Shown here one piece after another: positions 1-5,908 of a stretch of 5,908 nt of DNA. Numbering within the stretch: the stretch's first letter is position 1; each line of letters starts with the position of its first letter. The stretch comes from Actinomycetota bacterium (GTDB lineage Bacteria > Actinomycetota > Acidimicrobiia > Acidimicrobiales > Ilumatobacteraceae), in NCBI GenBank assembly GCA_009927375.1, contig RFNE01000273.1, positions 1 to 5,908 of the forward strand, written 5' to 3'. The position numbers and the translations under genes were made by a program. The notes beneath the pieces were generated by a model that made no database searches, was not told the DNA's origin, and worked only from the letters and a program-made list of their open reading frames with translations.

Positions 1-1278
1 GCCCATACACGTGCGACAACGCGACCGTCGACGGTTACGCCGTCAGAACAAACAATCCACCGTGCGGAGCCATGCGTGGGTTCGGCGTCGTCCAGGCTTG
101 CTTCGCCCATGAATCCCAAATGGACAAACTGGCTGAAGCGTGCGGACTGAGCCCAGTTGAAATCCGTCTGAGGAACGCGATGAAGACTGGAGATCCACTC
201 ATTACGGGTCAGCTCGTGGAAAGCGTCGCACCCGTTGCTCGCTGTATTACCGAGACTGATGCCCTCCCGATGCCTGCACCCCTGTCCGCACCGGATGCCC
301 TCGATCTCCCTGGCGGCTCTGGTCTCACGACCCAATCCCACCACGTGGTTCGTGGTGTCGGCTGGGGGGTTTCGATCAAGAACCTCATGTACAGCGAGGG
401 ATTCGATGACTATTCGACCGCTCGATGCACACTGGTCAACGGCAAGGCCAGATTGAAGTTCGCCACTTCTGAAGTCGGTCAGGGATTCGTCACCCTTGCC
501 CCGCAGATTGCCGCACCATCCTCGGTGTCGATGTTGTGGAGATCGAGCCCATGGACACGTCCGTCGGTAGTGCGGGATCGACCTCGGCCTCTCGGCAGAC
601 CTGGATGAGCGGTGGCGCAGTGGATGGTGCGTGTCGTGTCGTCCGGGAAAGACTCTTCGAGCACGTGGGTCGCGTACACGGCATCGACCCCATTCGACTG
701 TCCATCTCTGGAACCGACGTCGTGGATGAACTCGCAGGATTCCGAATCTCAGTGGCAGATGCCACCGAGGGCATCGAGCTGTCCCACACCTACGAGCACC
801 ACCACCGCAAGACGGAAGATCTGACGAAAACGGACAGGGCAATTGCCATGTCGCGTTCGCGTTCGTTGCACACCGGGCAGTCGTCGACGTGGACGTCGAG
901 CTCGGTCTCGTCAAGGTCGTCCAGATTGCAACCGCTCAGGATGTGGGCCAGGTCCTCAATCCACTCTCAGTACTCGGACAAATCGAAGGTGGAATCGCGC
1001 AAGGTCTCGGACTTGCGATCATGGAAGAAATCGTCATCGATAACGGAATTGTGAAGAATCCGTCGTTCACCGACTACCTCCTCCCCACTGCCCTCGACGC
1101 CCCGGATGTCGTCGCGGTCACGATCGAAGAACCAGAACCTCAGGCCCCTCTCGGCGCCAAAGGTGTCGGTGAACCGCCTTGCATCTCCGTCACACCTGCG
1201 ATCGTCGCGGCAATCCGCGACGCGACGAAGCGTCAACTCAACAGAGTGCCGGTCAGGCCTTACGACATCTGTCTCTGA
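1..1278 (+). CDS. Xanthine dehydrogenase-type molybdopterin-binding subunit, C-terminal part, interrupted by two frameshifts
   Basis: This is the large catalytic subunit of a molybdenum hydroxylase, most likely xanthine dehydrogenase, which oxidises hypoxanthine/xanthine to urate in purine breakdown. The gene enters from the left edge in the frame whose first full codon is at base 3. It shows PPCGAMRGFG (bases 57-86) with the arginine expected near the active site, then SEGFDDYSTA, EVGQG (471-485), and after a frame change DTSVGSAGSTSASRQTW. After a second frame change come QDVGQVLNPLSVLGQIEGG and GVGEPP, whose glutamate at 1171-1173 matches the family's catalytic base. The frames run base-3 phase, then -1, then -1 again; the switches are near 511 and 829. 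Restoring one base at each gives about 425 residues, roughly the second half of a usual 750-800 residue subunit. The end VPVRPYDICL is typical. Substrate assignment is inferred from family resemblance; a related aldehyde or nicotinate hydroxylase is less likely. Confidence 0.9.
511..512 (+). other. Probable missing C: first frameshift in the dehydrogenase gene
   Basis: Upstream the frame reads EVGQGFVTLAPQIA; downstream, one base earlier in phase, it reads RTILGVDVVEIEPMDTSVGSAGS. Reading the CC here as CCC gives PQIARTILGVDVV, which matches the family's QIART-LGV segment without residue gain or loss. Without repair, the upstream frame runs into unrelated sequence and stops at 606-608. The exact base cannot be fixed from one sequence, but the crossing must lie within a few codons of here. 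Confidence 0.85.
827..830 (+). other. Probable missing A: second frameshift in the dehydrogenase gene
   Basis: The middle segment reads TYEHHHRKTEDLTK up to the AAAA run; the family-like continuation NGQGNCHVAFAFVAHRAVV lies one base earlier in phase. Reading AAAA as AAAAA joins them as LTKNGQGNCHVAFAF. The unrepaired frame continues into a serine- and arginine-rich nonsense stretch until 1054. There is no X XXY YYZ heptamer, so programmed frameshifting is not supported. Confidence 0.85.
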
Positions 1279-2449
1279 TCGACGAGTGACCGAGTCGGCA
1301 CGGTGCCGATCGCCCCAATTGCATCGGCAATGCTCTCGTCATCTTCGAATGGAAAATCCTTGAACGTCACCTCGATGTCGGACCCCTTCAGAAGGCGGAT
1401 CGTCGACTTTCGTGCACTTCCGTCCAACAGCGAGACGACCTCACCGTCCCGGCCGGCCCGTCCCGTTCGCCCAGACCGATGGATGTAGTCCTTCACGTCT
1501 TCGGGTAGGTCGTAGTGCACGACGAGAGGGACATCGTCGATGTGGATGCCGCGTGCAGCGACATCAGTTGCGACCATGACGGTTGCTGAACCCTTCTTGA
1601 ACTGTTGCAGTGCCTTTTCGCGCTGCGCCTGCGTGCGGTTTCCGTGAATGACGCACGTTGAAACTCCGGCCGCATCGAGATTCTTTGCCACACGATCCGA
1701 ACCGTGCTTCGTTCGACAGAAGACGATCAACTTGTCATGTGTCGAAGACAGGCGCGTCAGAGCTTTCATTCGGTCATTTCGGTCGACGATGTAGAACCGG
1801 TGAACGACATCGCCGCCATCGTCAGGAACTTCGACCTCGTGGCGAACAGGATCGTGTTGAAACTCGTTGACGAGACTCTTGATGTCCCCGTCGAGCGTTG
1901 CAGAGAACAACAGCGTCTGTCTGTCCGACTTCGCCATGCGCATGATCTTCTTCACCGACGGGAGGAATCCCATGTCGGCCATTCGGTCGGCCTCGTCGAT
2001 GACAGCCAGATTCACGTCTTGGAGCGAAACCGCCTTACGCTCGATCAAATCTTCGAGACGACCTGGGGTGGCAACCAAAACCGTTGCATTTCTTGCAAGT
2101 TTGACCTGGGGGCCGTACGCCGCACCACCGTAAACCGCAGCGATCTTCATCGGTGAGCCCTGCACCAATTTGGCGATCTCACCCGCGACCTGCGAAGCAA
2201 GTTCTCGGGTCGGAACGAGGACCAACCTTGAGGGTGACCGGGGCGGCACTTGCCAACAGCTGATGCCAGCACGATCCCGAAAGCAAGCGTCTTCCCACTG
2301 CCCGTCGGAGCCTTGCCACAGACATCACGACCCGCAAGAGAGTCACGAAGCGTCGCCTCCTGGATGGGAAACGGCTCCATGATTCCCCTGGACTCCAGGT
2401 TCTTGATGATCGGGGCGGAAACGCCCAGATCCTTCCAACTCGCTGTCAT
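1260..2449 (-). CDS. DEAD-box ATP-dependent RNA helicase (one frameshift)
   Basis: This is a superfamily 2 DEAD-box helicase that unwinds short RNA duplexes using ATP in the cytoplasm. With one base restored near 2240-2243 it is 396 residues. Motifs in order are: Q motif (W5, PFPIQ with Q30), motif I APTGSGKT (47-54), Ia PTRELA (80-85), Ib TPGR (128-131), II DEAD (152-155), III SAT (183-185), IV LIVFCRTK (241-248), V ATDVAARG (294-301) and VI HRSGRTGRAG (324-333). All catalytic motifs are intact on both sides of the frame break. The start is the ATG at 2449, with AGGAG four bases upstream; an in-frame codon at 2488 would lie inside the preceding gene. It begins 10 bases after the lactone-oxidase stop. 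The C-terminus ends about 60 residues after motif VI in a mildly acidic tail, with no basic or RNA-binding extension, so it is little more than the helicase core. Which RNA it acts on (ribosome assembly, cold response, decay) cannot be told. Confidence 0.93.
1295..1309. repeat. Short perfect inverted repeat near the convergent gene ends
   Basis: TCGGCAC and GTGCCGA flank a single G, starting 17 bases after the dehydrogenase stop and lying inside the helicase C-terminal codons (GTVPTR). As RNA it could form a 6-bp stem with a 3-base loop, which could help end the + strand transcript. No T-run follows (TCGCCCC comes next), so it is not a standard intrinsic terminator. A palindrome this size is expected about once in a few such windows by chance. 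Confidence 0.3.
2240..2243 (-). other. Probable missing base in a G/C run: helicase frameshift
   Basis: On the coding strand, APTGSGKTLAFGIVLASAVGKCRP is followed, in a frame one base earlier, by RSPSRLVLVPTRELA. Expanding the run of four C (plus-strand GGGG) to five gives GKCRPRSPSRLVLVPTREL, the usual spacing between motifs I and Ia in actinobacterial DEAD-box proteins. A missing G in the nearby AAGTG (giving GKVPPRSP) would also restore the frame. The unrepaired frame continues only to 2147. Confidence 0.85.
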
Positions 2450-2453
2450 CTCG

Positions 2454-2458
2454 CTCCT
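2454..2458 (-). promoter_or_regulatory. Ribosome binding site of the helicase
   Basis: The coding strand has AGGAG four bases before the ATG at 2449. This selects that start over the upstream in-frame codon at 2488, which overlaps the lactone oxidase gene. The site sits in the 10-base gap just after the oxidase stop codon. Confidence 0.75.
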
Positions 2459-2459
2459 A

Positions 2460-3773
2460 TCAATCAGGAATACCTGATTTGCGACCAAGGACGCGATTCA
2501 GATACGCATTGGTGAACGTTCCTTCGGGATCCATTTGGTCCCGTAGCTCACCGAAACTTGCGAGTTCAGGATAGACGCGATCGAGGTAGTTTCGGTCCTG
2601 AAAGTGCAACTTTCCCCAATGGGGTCTGCCCGAGTAGTCCGACATGATCTCTTCCACTGCTCGAAAGTACGGTTCAAACTCCGTTCCTTTGTACATATGC
2701 ACCGCGATGTATGCGGAATCACGACCGGTCGCCGTCGACAACGGGATGTCATCACCCTTCACCGAACGGACTTCGACTGGAAAACTCACTGTGAAACCCT
2801 TTGCATCAACCATCGCGCGAACGCGACCCAACGCCTCAGGCAATGCGTCGTACGGAATCGAATATTCCATTTCGTAGAACCGGACGAGTCTCTTGCTCGC
2901 AAAGATCCGGAAACTGTCATCGACCCTCTCCTGTCGGCCCTGCGAAGGAAGCGCCGTGGCTAGGCGAGGAATCATCGATGGCGCCGCTCTGCCGACTCGA
3001 CACAAGGCCCCGAAAGCAAGATTCTCCATCACCATCTTGTTCCAGAACGTCGCCAGTGGTTTCTTCTCGGTCAGCGAGCGATCGGTTCTGTTGTTGCGCT
3101 TGGTCAGCGCCCATCGGGTGTGCGGAACCCAATAAAACTCGAAATGATCATTTTCTCGGGTGTATCTATCCCAGTTGGAAATCACGTCGTCAACCGGTTC
3201 TGGATATTCAACTGCCTCCAGAGCGAACTTGGGGACGACGTTGAGCGTGACGTCTACGATCACACCAAGCGCACCGAGCGACACTCTCCCAAAACGCCAC
3301 AAACGATCATTGGACGTTGGTGAACACTTCAGGATCTCACCACTCGAAGTGACGAGCGTGAATCCTTGGATTTGGGTTGCCAATCCCCCATGGTTGATGC
3401 CCGTTCCATGCGTCGACGTACTCAGCGCGCCCACAATCGACTGATACGTCACATCGCCGAGATTGGGCATCGCAAAACCATGGCGATCCAATTCGAGATT
3501 CAAATCGGCAATCGTCGTACCCGCATTGACGACTGCAGTCGCGCTCGTTCGGTCGATACTCACAATTCCGCGGAGATTCGATAGCGACAAAACAACTTCT
3601 TCGGGCCGAGCAATACCCGAAAAACTGTGACCCGTCCCGACGACCTTGACGCGCTTCCCAGAGTCGCGAGCCCGACGAACGACGGAAACAACGTCATCGT
3701 GCGTAGAGACGGGACCCATGTCCACCAGATTTCGTGCAACCTGATTACCCGCCCAATTGCGCCACGTCGTCAA
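2460..3773 (-). CDS. FAD-linked aldonolactone/alditol oxidase (L-gulonolactone / D-arabinonolactone oxidase family)
   Basis: A 437-residue flavoprotein of the vanillyl-alcohol-oxidase superfamily: an N-terminal FAD-binding domain (about 15-180) and a C-terminal ALO-type domain. VVGTGHSFSG carries His49, the position of covalent 8-alpha-histidyl FAD attachment in this family. Also present are ALSTSTHGTG (116-125), VEVR with E334 and R336, and HWGK (385-388); the E-x-R pair and this lysine correspond to active-site residues of bacterial alditol oxidase. It probably oxidises a sugar lactone (L-gulono-, L-galactono- or D-arabinono-1,4-lactone) or a polyol; which one, and whether the acceptor is oxygen or another electron carrier, cannot be told. 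Length fits the family (about 415-440), and no frameshift is seen. The start is a TTG at 3773 that overlaps the MFS stop as TTGA; it is preferred because TWRNWAGNQ is the conserved family N-terminus and the next ATG would lose it. No signal peptide or membrane segment is evident. Confidence 0.93.
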   Translation of the reverse strand: MTTWRNWAGNQVARNLVDMGPVSTHDDVVSVVRRARDSGKRVKVVGTGHSFSGIARPEEVVLSLSNLRGIVSIDRTSATAVVNAGTTIADLNLELDRHGFAMPNLGDVTYQSIVGALSTSTHGTGINHGGLATQIQGFTLVTSSGEILKCSPTSNDRLWRFGRVSLGALGVIVDVTLNVVPKFALEAVEYPEPVDDVISNWDRYTRENDHFEFYWVPHTRWALTKRNNRTDRSLTEKKPLATFWNKMVMENLAFGALCRVGRAAPSMIPRLATALPSQGRQERVDDSFRIFASKRLVRFYEMEYSIPYDALPEALGRVRAMVDAKGFTVSFPVEVRSVKGDDIPLSTATGRDSAYIAVHMYKGTEFEPYFRAVEEIMSDYSGRPHWGKLHFQDRNYLDRVYPELASFGELRDQMDPEGTFTNAYLNRVLGRKSGIPD

Positions 3774-5002
3774 GCAGGACTCTTTTCAGGAGATCCCAAC
3801 GAGATGACGAGGAGGATGCCCGTCAGAATCATGCCGACGACCGCAAGTGAGTTGTAGCCAATACCTTTGCGAATGAAACCGCTGGAGAATCCGGCGATTC
3901 CCCCGCACAGACTCATCATCAAGTCGGCACTCCCTTGAACTCGAACCCTGACATCTGAAGAAACCGACTCAGACAGCAAACCCGACCCACCTACGATCCC
4001 GAAGTTCCATCCAATACCAAGGAGAAGCAGACCTGGCCACAAGAGTGTTGGTGAGTCGCCAGCGAGACTCGAGAACGAAGAAGCAAGTATCAACACGAGT
4101 GCACCCGTCTGGATCGCACGACGCCGTCCAAACCGGTCAGAGAAGCGTCCGATGAATGGACTGAATGCGTACATACCGGCGACGTGCAGCGAAACGATGA
4201 ATGCGCTGACGGACTCATGCCCGTGGATCTTGAGGTGCACGGGCGTCATCGTCATGATTGCCACCATCGTCATTTGCGACAGCGCCATTGCGGCGATGGC
4301 AAGCCGCGAGGAGGATGAATGCCGAAGCGGAATGAGCACGTCCGAGAGTGAGCGTTTAGGGCCCGCATCTGACCCCAATCGACCAGCAATTGCGAGCGGA
4401 TCGGGCTTGAGCCTGAACCACACGTTCAGGAGCGAGAACGTGAAGAAGAGGCCAGAGAAGATCCACGGACCCGTGTACAGATTCCATCCAAACAGGGATT
4501 CACCCAATCGCTCGGCTGGCTTGATCAAGATCGGACCGAAGACTGCACCAAACGTCGAGGCGAAGAGCACTCTGCTCATGGCCTTTCCACGGTGCTCCGG
4601 CTCAGCGAGATCTGTAGCGGCGTATCGGGCCAGAAGGTTCGACGCCTGTCCATTGCCGAACAAGAACAGTCCCACCATGAAAATTGAAAGGCGCGATGTC
4701 TCGACACCGACTCCAGCGATCATTCCCCCGATGAGCGCCAGTCCATATCCCATCGCGAGACCGGGTCGACGACCGCGAGAGCTCATCACTCGTGCCAGTA
4801 CTTGTGCCATGAACGCGGTTCCGACAGTTACCGTTGCAGTCGCCATCCCACCAAGCGGAGTGTCCTGACCGAGGATGTCCTGGATAACGAACGCACCCAC
4901 CGTGACGGCGGCGGAGAGTGCCGCGGAACCGACAACCTGCCCAGTTGCAAGAACGCGAAGCGTTCTCCGCTGAATCGCATGGACATCGTGGGCGTTCGTC
5001 AC
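3770..5002 (-). CDS. Major facilitator superfamily (MFS) transporter
   Basis: A 410-residue integral membrane carrier with about 12 hydrophobic segments, roughly at 17-41, 50-70, 81-100, 105-125, 143-161, 178-196, 232-253, 264-285, 300-317, 320-342, 361-378 and 381-402. There is a charged central loop (about 197-231) between the two six-helix halves. The TM8-TM9 loop has a good motif-A-like sequence, GRFSDRFGRRR (285-295). The equivalent first-half loop, ARVMSSRGRRP (70-80), keeps GRR but has Ser-Ser where Asp-Arg is usual. The start chosen is the GTG at 5002, with AGGAG five bases upstream, overlapping the pyruvate kinase stop as GTGA. A GTG at 5023 would add seven residues but has no visible ribosome site. 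The 3' end overlaps the lactone oxidase start by 4 nt, suggesting translational coupling. Substrate unknown; a sugar acid, lactone or polyol is conceivable from the neighbour, while drug efflux is the main alternative. Confidence 0.92.
   Translation of the reverse strand: MTNAHDVHAIQRRTLRVLATGQVVGSAALSAAVTVGAFVIQDILGQDTPLGGMATATVTVGTAFMAQVLARVMSSRGRRPGLAMGYGLALIGGMIAGVGVETSRLSIFMVGLFLFGNGQASNLLARYAATDLAEPEHRGKAMSRVLFASTFGAVFGPILIKPAERLGESLFGWNLYTGPWIFSGLFFTFSLLNVWFRLKPDPLAIAGRLGSDAGPKRSLSDVLIPLRHSSSSRLAIAAMALSQMTMVAIMTMTPVHLKIHGHESVSAFIVSLHVAGMYAFSPFIGRFSDRFGRRRAIQTGALVLILASSFSSLAGDSPTLLWPGLLLLGIGWNFGIVGGSGLLSESVSSDVRVRVQGSADLMMSLCGGIAGFSSGFIRKGIGYNSLAVVGMILTGILLVISLGSPEKSPA
3780..3786 (-). 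promoter_or_regulatory. Weak ribosome binding site of the lactone oxidase
   Basis: The coding strand has AAAAGAG ending six bases before the TTG at 3773. It is a weak purine-rich site next to a poor start codon, so the gene probably relies on coupling with the upstream MFS reading frame through the TTGA overlap. Confidence 0.4.
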
Positions 5003-5908
5003 ACAGGCTCCTGGTGCAACCACAGCGTGTCGGCATCTGATCGAGGGCTGATGCGCGACGCACAGACCACCACTCGATCGCCACCTTTCGTCATTCCCCG
5101 TTGCCGAGCCTCACTCAGCGCAGCGGCAATTGCGCGATCGATGTCGGGTTCACGAGCTTGACCAGTGGAAGTACGCCACGAACAACCTTCATCTGTCTCG
5201 ACACTGCTTGCGACGGAGTGATCGAAATGATCGGGCAACTGGGTCGGCACGCGGACAAGAGCCGCGCAGAGAAACCGGTGTAGGTCAAGGAGATGATCCA
5301 CTGGGCTCCGACTCGCTTTGCCAGCGCCGCTGCAGCCGCCGTCACCGCGGCCTCTTCTGGGTGCGCATCAGCGAAGAGGTTCGGCATCGAGACGTTGTGC
5401 TCCGCTTCTTCGACGATCTTGGCCATCGCCTGAACCGCGCCGAGTGGGTCGTGGCCTATTGCGGTCTCCCCGGACAACATCACGGCATCGAAGCCGTCCA
5501 AGACGGCCGTCGACACATCTGCCACCTCTGCCCGAGTTGGACGTGACTTCGTCGTCATCGACTCCAGCATTTCGGTGGCACAGACACTGATCTTTCCTGC
5601 GACGATCGAGGTTCGTGCAATGTGATGCTGTGCCGCTGGAACCTCCACGTACGGCATCTCGACACCAAGATCCCCGCGCGCCGCCATCACGCCGTCTGAT
5701 TCCTGGAGGATCTCATCCAAGCGTTGCAGTGCTTGCGGACGTTCGATCTTTGCGATGATGAGTGGCCCGTCACCAACGATCTGTCGGGCTCGGATCACAT
5801 CTTCGGACCTTTGAACGAACGACAACGCCACGATGTCTACCTCACACGAGCGCGCCACGATCAGATCTTCACGATCCTTCTCGGAAAACAACTCCCCTTC
5901 AATCGTTG
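4999..5908 (-). CDS. pyk: Pyruvate kinase, C-terminal two thirds (partial at right edge, one frameshift)
   Basis: Pyruvate kinase converts phosphoenolpyruvate and ADP to pyruvate and ATP, the last step of glycolysis, in the cytoplasm. About 302 residues of a usual 470-480 are present; the N-terminal part of the barrel and the B domain lie beyond the right edge. Visible are EKDREDL, VALSFVQ, IIAKIERPQAL with the catalytic lysine (codon 5748-5750) and the metal-binding glutamate two residues on, ARGDLGVE with the second metal-binding aspartate, ATEMLESM with the conserved threonine, and RPTRAEVADV, DAVMLSGETA. The regulatory C domain follows (GAQWIISLTYTG to HQEPV). Two mild departures are ATEM where ATQM is usual, and TYTGFSAR where T-SG-TAR is usual. 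The frame breaks near 5146-5148 and resumes one base earlier as PDIDRAIAAALSEARQ. The stop overlaps the MFS start (GTGA). The only 5 residues upstream of the TTG at 5891 are TIEGE, which I cannot align confidently. Confidence 0.95.
5008..5012 (-). promoter_or_regulatory. Ribosome binding site of the MFS transporter
   Basis: AGGAG on the coding strand lies five bases before the GTG at 5002, inside the last codons of pyruvate kinase (His-Gln-Glu-Pro-Val). It decides the start of the transporter in favour of 5002 rather than the GTG at 5023. Confidence 0.75.
5146..5148 (-). other. Probable missing base in a G/C run: pyruvate kinase frameshift
   Basis: The coding strand reads GVLPLVKLVNP, then, one base earlier in phase, DIDRAIAAALSEARQRGM to the natural stop at 4999. 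Expanding the CCC run (plus-strand GGG) to CCCC gives LVNPDIDRAIAAAL and restores a complete C domain. The unrepaired frame ends at 5115 after STSIAQLPLR-like nonsense and would lose about 50 residues. Confidence 0.87.

Noticed and set aside
536..1054. A 172-codon plus-strand open frame as a separate gene.
   Set aside because: Its first ~100 codons are the middle segment of the dehydrogenase and the rest is out-of-frame run-through after the break near 829.
4152..4868. Long plus-strand open frame (238 codons) opposite the transporter.
   Set aside because: It is fully antisense to a well-supported 12-helix MFS gene, has no recognisable domain, and its composition is what the reverse of a membrane protein gives.
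511..5148. Programmed -1 ribosomal frameshifting as the cause of the frame changes.
   Set aside because: The direction would fit, but no X XXY YYZ slippery heptamer is present at any of the four sites, and these families are not known to use frameshifting.
5892..5908. A fifth frameshift at the right edge in pyruvate kinase, because TIEGE before LFSEKD does not look typical.
   Set aside because: Only 15 coding bases remain before the edge, so a real divergence and an error cannot be told apart. The CCCC run at 5894-5897 is worth checking if the neighbouring sequence is available.
1..5908. Mobile elements, CRISPR arrays, tRNA/rRNA, toxin-antitoxin or defence genes, riboswitches.
   Set aside because: None is visible: coding sequence fills the window, the largest gap between genes is 10 bases, and I found no direct repeats, transposase motifs or structured RNA signatures.

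Overview
The window is a stretch of bacterial chromosome, read best as an actinobacterium. The moderate GC (mid-50s % by eye), the GTG and TTG starts, the actinobacterial style of the molybdopterin-binding dehydrogenase (SEGFDDYSTA, SAGSTSASRQTWMSGGAV) and the DEAD-box protein with DEADRMADMGFLP all fit this. A marine or freshwater Acidimicrobiia-like lineage is my guess, but the sequence alone does not settle it.

There are five genes and almost no intergenic DNA. On the + strand, the left edge to 1278 holds the C-terminal half of a xanthine-dehydrogenase-type molybdopterin-binding subunit, broken by two frameshifts. On the - strand, read right to left, lie four tightly packed genes: pyruvate kinase (5908 to 4999, its N-terminal part lies beyond the right edge, one frameshift), an MFS transporter (5002 to 3770), an FAD-linked aldonolactone/alditol oxidase (3773 to 2460) and a DEAD-box RNA helicase (2449 to 1260, one frameshift). 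The first two junctions are 4-nt stop/start overlaps and the third is a 10-nt gap, so the four are probably one transcription unit. The dehydrogenase and helicase converge and overlap by 19 bp at their 3' ends.

Metabolically, pyruvate kinase is glycolytic, the lactone oxidase probably oxidises a sugar-derived lactone or polyol, and the MFS protein between them is a plausible but unproven carrier for a related compound. The helicase works in RNA metabolism and is probably just a passenger in the unit. The xanthine dehydrogenase belongs to purine catabolism and is a separate transcription unit.

The most notable signal is technical. All four reading-frame breaks have the same polarity (one base missing), each can be repaired by adding one base to a short homopolymer, and each repair restores a continuous family-like protein. 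That points to uncorrected indel errors in the assembly rather than four dead genes. I see no mobile element, CRISPR array, RNA gene or previously undescribed system. The gene content is ordinary housekeeping and accessory metabolism.
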